Assembly: GCA_028565635.1 (NCBI GenBank) | Contig: JAOXYB010038717.1 | Location: forward strand, 1-13,358 | DNA length: 13,358 nt | Source: Phoronis ovalis | Taxonomy: Eukaryota > Phoronida > Phoronidae | Direction of reading: 5' to 3' | Part shown: one piece after another, positions 8,091-13,358 of the stretch | Numbering within the stretch: position 1 is the stretch's first letter | How the letters are laid out: each line of letters opens with the position of its first letter | The notes under the pieces: generated by a model | The model's input: the letters and a program-made list of their open reading frames with translations, nothing else | What the model was told of the DNA's origin: nothing | The model's database searches: none | Made by a program: the position numbers and the translations under genes

Positions 8091-9186
8091 TTTTACTCGT
8101 GATGATTTACTTTGAGCAATATCAATGAACAACACATAACTTCCATTTTATGCACAACGAGAGAATATGGGATGTATATTCCTTTTTTCCCTGTCTGTTT
8201 TTCCAGAAGGATTATTTCTATATATGAACTGAATGTGCAGGTCCAACGAAATTGCAATGACTTGGGTCCTAGATAGTTAATGTTTAGGTAGCTTTGAGTT
8301 ATATGTTATAAATATCATGAAAATGTGATCATTAGTTTAAAAGTTGTTCTTGCAATTTCGTGAAACACTAAACAAATTTTACGTGAGATGGTCAAGAATC
8401 ATCTGTTATACATACAAATCTGAGAATATTATCATAAATTAACTAAAATGTTAACGTCTTGCAAAACATTGATAATAATAATATTATTTCTAACCATAAT
8501 TTTTATGCATTTTCTTTCAACCATAACGACATCCACATATATCATATTATGTCTTATTTTTTTCAAAGTCGCGGTGTGACGTATACAATATAATGATAAT
8601 ACAAGGAAATAATACCCACTTTTAAACATTTCGTTTTACTGTATATTAGATTACTAGACACAACTATACCTCTAAAGGTAAGATAATTTTATACATTTAG
8701 TAGAACCTTGCATGATTTGAAACAGCACTTAGTTAAGAAAAATGAAATATGTCCTATTAACCTAAATTATCGTTTAAAGCCGTAATAAATACGTGTTTTT
8801 GTAGATATGATTTTTTTCATGATCAACGTTTCATCCTTTCTGTCGAACAAAGGTGCCATGGTGAGATGAAGTTGATCTTCAAGTACTCTACATTATGTAG
8901 TGTGTAGTTAAAAATTGACTACAATTCGTATTATCCTTGATTGCTGCCTAGTACACCCATCCACTTCCATTATACCGATAATCAAGCTAAATGTACACTT
9001 TACCCCGGGACGTCTACATATACCAGTTAATATTTCTATGGCCGCCTTAGAATAAAATGCGTTACCAAGCAGCAAATTTTATTTAGAATGTTACCAGTTT
9101 AATTACTGCATATATTTAGATAATATCTTAGTTACTAGCCTGTCACACAGTAGCCTGAGAACATTTAACCACAAATTATTTGTTGA
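8091..9186. other. Gene-free AT-rich stretch
   Basis: I see no coding region with family resemblance, no RNA gene and no tandem array. The only structure noted is an 11-bp inverted pair, CGAAATTGCAA at 8247-8257 and TTGCAATTTCG at 8350-8360. Confidence 0.5.
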
Positions 9187-9462
9187 AACCGCGGCAGGTA
9201 CCGGTGGTACAAGCCAAAAAAGATACCTAGAGATCAAAGGTTATGTAGCTGTTGTAAAGTTGTGGAAGATGAATGTCACTTCCTGTTAGTATGTCCACGT
9301 TATGATCAGTTACGAAAAAAGTACATCAAGCAATATTATTTTGTTAACCCTGATAGGTTGACATATTCGCAACTGTTGAGATTGTTAGGCGCATATCACG
9401 CCATGAAAATAAAAGAACTCGAGTTGCTAAAAGAGTCAGGTGAAGCTAAAGTTACTGTGTAG
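9187..9462 (+). mobile_element. LINE protein C-terminus with Cys/His motif (truncated remnant)
   Basis: An open + frame runs from just after a TGA at 9184 to TAG 9460-9462. It encodes GRYRWYKPKKIPRDQRLC, then CCKVVEDECHFLLVCPRY and DQLRKKYI. The pattern IPRxxRLCxxC...(V)EDExHFLLxCPxYxxLRxKY is the standard C-terminal Cys/His knuckle of many CR1/L2-type non-LTR retrotransposon polyproteins. The remaining ~35 residues are helical and charged. Nothing of the endonuclease or RT core is attached, so this is a 5'-truncated copy, as usual for LINEs. The downstream AAGGGCCGAGTGCCT near 9582 resembles the G/C-rich hairpin seen in LINE 3' ends. The intact ~91-codon frame suggests a fairly recent insertion. 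Confidence 0.72.
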
Positions 9463-9691
9463 CAGTGTTGATACTAGTTTTTATGAAATATAGTTAGGAT
9501 TTTATATTTATTACTATGTATTCACTGTATAATGTATACTGTAGACTGTAGTATACACTTGCATCTTTCACATTTAATTCAAGGGCCGAGTGCCTATATA
9601 TTATTACTGTGAACATATACATATATATCACTCCTAATTATATGATTATATTACAGATATGTATATACAGATATTACATTTTCAGATAAAT
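9463..9691 (+). other. Probable LINE 3' tail and upstream region of four-TM copy 1
   Basis: AT-rich DNA that includes the small palindrome GTATAC...GTATAC (9534-9556) and the GGGCC...GCC element near 9584. It ends in a plausible splice acceptor, ACATTTTCAG at 9676-9685, just before the first ATG of the four-TM gene. Any 5'UTR exon would lie farther upstream and is not visible. Confidence 0.35.
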
Positions 9692-10344
9692 ATGCCGTAT
9701 TTTCATGCGACTGTCAAGGGATTAGGAAGAGCACAAATAGTTGTGTCCACTCTCATCGTAATTGTAGGAGCCACGCGTGGAGTACTGACAAACAATTTAT
9801 AGTGTTTATTTTCACCGGAGCTATTGAAATCTGGATGGGACTCGTTTGTGTTGCAACTGGAGTAACTGGAGTCACACGTTACATTTCACAAGGCAGCTCT
9901 TTTATAATTGCTCACTTGGTTATGTGCATTACAGCCACCGCACTAGCTTGTACAATAATCGGTGTTGCAGTTTACGCGCTCTTTGTAATGCTGAAACTCA
10001 TTCCCTATAATTCACATATATATGTTATATCTACCACTGCTGCAATCATTTGGCTTGTGGCGACAGAGACCATTATTGCAATAATTTCTGCGTTTTTGTG
10101 TTACCAGGTCCTCTGGTGCGCTGGACAGCAAAGTATCGTCTCTCCCCCAGCGACCCAAACACCATCAACAACTGATGTGATCATTCATCAAGTAGTCAAT
10201 CCTACCTTTGACATCTGTGTAGAAACTCGCACTCAACAGCATGCTAGTCTTGATGCACCACCACTTTGTACGTCAGAATACGATCCGTCGCACACCATTC
10301 ATGATACGCCGCCGCTTTATACACCAGAGACTACAAAACATTAA
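9692..10344 (+). CDS. Four-TM protein, MS4A/CD20-like, copy 1 (frame broken once)
   Basis: ATG 9692 opens MPYFHATVKGLGRAQIVV, followed by a hydrophobic TM1 that stops at TAG 9800-9802. Coding then continues in another frame from about 9803 to TAA 10342-10344. This part gives TM2 (FTGAIEIWMGLVCVATGVTG), TM3 (from FIIAHLVMCITATALA, ~26 residues) and TM4 (from VISTTAAIIWLVATETIIA). A ~75-residue Thr/Pro-rich cytosolic-type tail follows, with PPLC and PPLY (PPxY-like) motifs. The LGxxQI start of TM1 and TGAIEIWxG start of TM2 resemble MS4A/CD20-like proteins, a family of small four-TM membrane proteins. The call is tentative. Between TM1 and TM2 either two bases have been lost or a very short intron (9777-9802) is removed. 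AATAAA signals follow at 10392 and 10453. The rest of the frame is intact, so this copy may still be functional or only recently dead. Confidence 0.55.
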
Positions 10345-10544
10345 TTGACTATTAAGGACATGAATAACATCAATGTAACATGGGGTTGCACAATAAATGT
10401 GCACCGGGGATTATTGTATCGACGGCATTATATAAATGTATCGCCATCAGACAATAAAAAATCAACTACATGTTGCATCAATATATACAATTGCTGTGGT
10501 TGTACATTTGATTAATACTAGCAGTCATTTCAATATATTTTCAG
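10345..10544 (+). terminator. Copy-1 3'UTR and spacer between the duplicates
   Basis: AATAAA occurs at 10392-10397, inside the small hairpin GCACAATAAATGTGC, and again at 10453-10458. These are 48 and 109 nt after the copy-1 stop and are good poly(A) signals. The stretch ends with the acceptor-like ATATTTTCAG (10535-10544) directly before the copy-2 ATG, mirroring copy 1. Confidence 0.45.
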
Positions 10545-11223
10545 ATGCATTTTCATACGACTGTCAAGAGATTAGGAATAGCACAAATGGTTCTGTCCAT
10601 TATCATAGTAATTCTGGTATTCACACGTGGTGTACTCTGACATATAATTCATGCAGTGTTTATTCGCACTGGAGCTATTGAAATCTGGATGGAACTCATT
10701 TGTTTTGCTGCTGGATTAACTGCGATTGTGAATTTCACATGTCACATCTCACAAAGCAGATCTTTTATATTTGTTCATATGATTATGTGCCTTTTTTATT
10801 ATAGCCTCTGTACTAGCTTTGATAATAATGATCGTTTCACTTGACGGGGTCTTAACGAAATTGCTCACCTATACTCCATCTATATATGCTACCTCTGTAC
10901 CAACCGTTATATTTGCCGCGGCAGAGATAAACATTGCAATCATTTCTGCGTGTCTGTGTTACCGGGTGCTCTATTGCACTGCACAGCAACGTAGTCAAAG
11001 TATTAATTGCCTCCCCCCAGTGACCCAAGGACCATCAACAACTGGTGTAATCATTCACGATGATATGTGAAGAAACCCGCACTCAACCGCACGCTCGTCT
11101 TGATGCACCACTGCTTTATACGTCAGAATATGGTCCGTCGCACGCTAATCATGATAGCCGCCGCCGCCACCGCCGCCACCGCCGCCGCCACCACCTTATA
11201 CACCGGAGGCTACAAAATATTAA
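10545..11223 (+). pseudogene. Four-TM MS4A-like protein, copy 2, decayed tandem duplicate
   Basis: It begins 853 bp after the copy-1 start and aligns with copy 1 through its full length. ATG 10545 opens MHFHTTVKRLGIAQMVL and TM1, ending at an in-frame TGA (10638-10640). The same frame then reads on through TM2 (TGAIEIWMELICFAAGLTA) and into TM3. A run CTTTTTT near 10787-10793 adds 7 nt relative to copy 1 and shifts the frame. TM3 to TM4 continue in the new frame (IASVLALIIMIV, then AAAEINIAIISACLCYRVL). About 20 nt are missing near 11060 relative to copy 1, and one further base is missing near 11155. A CCG/CCA expansion at 11158-11196 would encode 13 prolines, then YTPEATKY and TAA 11221-11223. 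The several lesions mean it cannot make the family protein from this sequence. Confidence 0.7.
11157..11196 (+). repeat. CCG/CCA trinucleotide expansion
   Basis: Thirteen CCN triplets (mostly CCG and CCA, last one CCT) stand where copy 1 has only two codons (CCG CCG) before CTT TAT ACA CCA. In the frame that matches the parental tail it encodes a proline run ending in PPPY. This is the most G+C-rich spot of the window apart from the hairpin array. Confidence 0.85.
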
Positions 11224-11516
11224 AGGAATATCAAGGATATGCATAATATGGGATTTCATACTTTATTATATACATGTATGCAATTATTCTTTTTGCAAGG
11301 ATATGTCATTGCAGATAAAGGATATATCTTTGCAAATAACGAAACACCTTTTTTCTGTATTATCAAAAATAAATGAAAGACTGCTCAATTACCAGGATGA
11401 GATAGCAAGGTGTTTTTTAATTGGCCATACAATTGTTAAATAATGTTATATGTGGCGGCAAATTTAATTTGATTAGCTGTGGACACTGATTTGATGAGAT
11501 TCCGGTTTACTGCAAT
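11224..11516. other. Region downstream of copy 2
   Basis: AAGGATATGCATAATATGGG just after the copy-2 stop still resembles the copy-1 3'UTR, so the duplicated unit includes some 3' flank. An AATAAA lies at 11368-11373. A short near-repeat around AAGGATAT(G/A)TC occurs at about 11298 and 11319. I see no gene. Confidence 0.35.
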
Positions 11517-12491
11517 ATGCTACTCGGGGTAAAGTACGAAGAAGTAGACTATTTGTACAGTTTTCCTCAGATTTTTAAACTGTTACTGTGTTTGATTCTG
11601 AATATTTCAATAAAAGTAATTTCAAACATCTCCTTTTAAACAAACCAAGGCTCATTCATGCAAAAGTATTAAATTCGTTGTTGGAGGGTTTGACATATTT
11701 TTTACATATTAAAAAAACAATTTTCCCAAAAATTGCTTTTTTACGAATCAGATCATGTGATAACATTCAATCCATATAACAATAACAATATATTTATTTT
11801 CACTCTGCAGCCAGATGCATGCTATATTACTACTGATTTATGATATAAACGATTTTAAATTTTACTAGCGTTGGGTGGGAACGCAACCCCTTTTTCAAAT
11901 GACAGAAACATTTTTTCATAATTGTGTTATAGGTACTGATATGCCTGATTTTTTTCCAGAACCTGTTTTTTATGTCCACCAGATGAGTCTACTTTACGAT
12001 AATCAGACAAACAAACTGTATTCTAAATTTAAAAAAGTGTTATCCTGCTCGTCTCTACATTATTTGCATCCCACATTCACAGTGGTCCACACAAAATCAC
12101 GTATTTAAAGCGGTTTTACAGGAATGTTTCGAAAAGAGCATAGATGTTGAAATGCCTTATGTATCTGGTAAAATCATATAGGATATATTCCGGTAAAATC
12201 TCTGTTCTTTTCGTAACACACCGTTAAAATCGCTTATGAATGGTTGCGTGTGGACAACTGTGACACCGATTTACTTCGTCAGTTAGATGCTTTTTTAATG
12301 TGGGGTCTTTTCGCAGACGTTTCGGAGATATCCTGAACAGCGAATTTGCATTGTAGGGTCTATTTCCAATGCGCAATTGTCATATAAACATCACTCATAT
12401 TTTTGAAATCGCAAATTCACTTTATCGAGACTTCGTTCTGCATGGGCCGTCAGACACTTTTTCAAAGGGGGGGGGGTGCGTTTGTAGTTAA
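11517..12491 (+). other. Chain of short same-strand ORF pieces, unidentified
   Basis: Six successive pieces on the + strand have a protein-like composition in shifting frames: 11517-11639 (opens MLLGVKYEEVDYLYSF), 11579-11779 (FDSEYFNKSNFKHLLL), 11872-12108 (opens VGTQPLFQMTETFFHN), 12092-12181 (HVFKAVLQECFEKSIDVEMP), 12217-12336 (IAYEWLRVDNCDTDLL) and 12357-12491 (HINITHIFEIANSLYRD). They are mixed-charge rather than low-complexity and follow each other without large gaps, which is what a decayed coding sequence of 300 or more residues would look like. Exons with poor splice sites, or chance, are the alternatives. I recognise no family. A run of ten G (12467-12476) ends the last piece. Confidence 0.25.
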
Positions 12492-12807
12492 TTATGTGTG
12501 TAAATTATGCTGGAGGCAGCTCGCACGCCTTGAAGCATCATGCGGGGGAGGGTCCAGCAAGTGTGTCCCTTCCGTATTTGGCGTGGAGTCCGGGGAACTC
12601 TTAAGAGCTAATTCTATTTTAATGACTATTATATCCTCCATATTGAGAATAAAATCATCTTTCTGAATTGATTATAAAATCATAATTGAGCATTGTTTGA
12701 AAATATTGTATGGTGCAAAATAAAAAGCCGTGTTGCATGTAGAGACCAGCAGTGTAATTTAAAAAAAAAATAGAATACTTTTTGTCTGCCTGATCTTCCT
12801 GAATTAG

Positions 12808-13093
12808 ACGGGTGAACATAAAAAGGCGTTCAGGAAAAATTGAGAGAAATCAACTTCCTAGTTTAAATATCAAGAGCGTTTCATTTGCAGACGTGGACGA
12901 TTTCGTATTTGTTGATGAATACATGTGGGATGATGTCTTCAACATTGAATTGCAAACAGAACCTGATCAAACCGCCAGAGCAGTTGATAACATTGGCTTT
13001 CAAAGCAACAGCAACAAGTCAATGGAAACGTGCTCATCAGGCAATACCTATATATGGACGTGTTACTTGTACTTACCCGTACTTTGGACATAA
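12808..13093 (+). CDS. Possible terminal exon, unknown protein
   Basis: A pyrimidine-rich tract and AG (TCTTCCTGAATTAG, AG at 12806-12807) make a good splice acceptor. One base after it an open frame starts RVNIKRRSGKIERN and continues through SVSFADVDDFVFVDEY and MWDDVFNIELQTEPDQ to TAA 13091-13093. A basic stretch followed by acidic and aromatic segments would suit a cytoplasmic tail, but no family is recognisable. A second open frame (to about 13280; it includes YGRVTCTYPYFGHN and RGKIARLPKKQYMIL) overlaps it, so either frame, or a frame change near 13045, could be the real coding path. No AATAAA follows before the end of the window. Upstream exons are not evident. Confidence 0.3.
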
Positions 13094-13358
13094 CCCAGAT
13101 AATGGGGATCTTCGTGGTAAAATAGCCAGGCTGCCTAAGAAACAGTATATGATCCTCCAAGTTCAAGTGCGTTCAGACCAAGTGTCAATGAAACTGACCG
13201 ATCGGCAAATAAGACCAACGCTAAGCAGCTACAAGGGCACCCAATGGAATTTTTCTAAAACTAGTTGTAACCCTAAATAGGCCTAAATAGACACGAAATA
13301 AGTGTCAGACATACTGTTTACAACTCATTACTAAAGTTGCTTGTTAATTAATATCTGT
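13094..13358. other. Window end, downstream of the possible exon
   Basis: The second overlapping + frame stays open to a TAG at about 13278. After it comes a short doublet CCTAAATAG (near 13272 and 13282), then AT-rich DNA. I can support no further feature here. Confidence 0.3.

Noticed and set aside
8432-8629. 65-codon - strand open frame
   Set aside because: Ile/Val/Asn-rich translation typical of AT-rich noncoding DNA, with no motif, promoter or splice context.
9777-9802. Annotating the 26-nt segment outright as an intron
   Set aside because: It is too short for ordinary animal splicing, and its removal would nearly fuse TM1 to TM2. It is kept as a finding to test, not as a feature.

Overview
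The window looks like nuclear DNA of a metazoan. It is strongly AT-rich, the genes are split by short GT-AG introns (about 240-780 bp), vertebrate-type protein families can be recognised, and remnants of non-LTR retrotransposons are present. A marine invertebrate, possibly a mollusc, is my best guess. That rests on overall texture (short AT-rich introns, CR1/L2-like LINE debris, lineage-specific VWA and four-TM proteins) and is not proven.

Layout. (1) 1-704, + strand: the last two coding exons of a FAM98-type RNA-binding protein (C-terminal PPPPEMP motif and RGG tail). (2) 1542-6428, - strand: a complete nine-exon gene for a protein of about 495 aa with two ubiquitin-like domains, an acidic linker, a von Willebrand A domain with a MIDAS motif, and a polybasic/cysteine C-terminus. 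It lies tail-to-tail with the FAM98 gene, and a CCAAT/TATA-type promoter region lies upstream of its ATG. (3) 6900-8100: a repeat-rich stretch holding a LINE reverse-transcriptase fragment, a 369-bp foldback-like element made of 40-bp hairpins on a 52-bp period and bounded by inverted repeats, then further unclassified repeat DNA. (4) 8100-9186: AT-rich DNA with no gene that I can see. (5) 9187-9462: the C-terminal Cys/His end of another LINE protein. (6) 9692-11223: a tandem pair of four-TM (MS4A/CD20-like) genes. The first is nearly intact and the second is clearly decayed. Both reading frames are broken at the same place between TM1 and TM2. (7) 11517-12491: a chain of short same-strand ORF pieces with no recognised family. 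(8) 12808-13280: a possible exon behind a good splice acceptor, with two overlapping open frames.

The FAM98 and VWA genes are independent neighbours. FAM98 proteins act in the RTCB/DDX1 tRNA-ligase complex and in arginine-methylation biology. The Ubl-Ubl-VWA protein has no function that I can name. The most interesting items are the Ubl-Ubl-VWA architecture, the hairpin array, and the shared lesion in the duplicated four-TM genes. All assignments come from reading the sequence by eye; no database search was possible.
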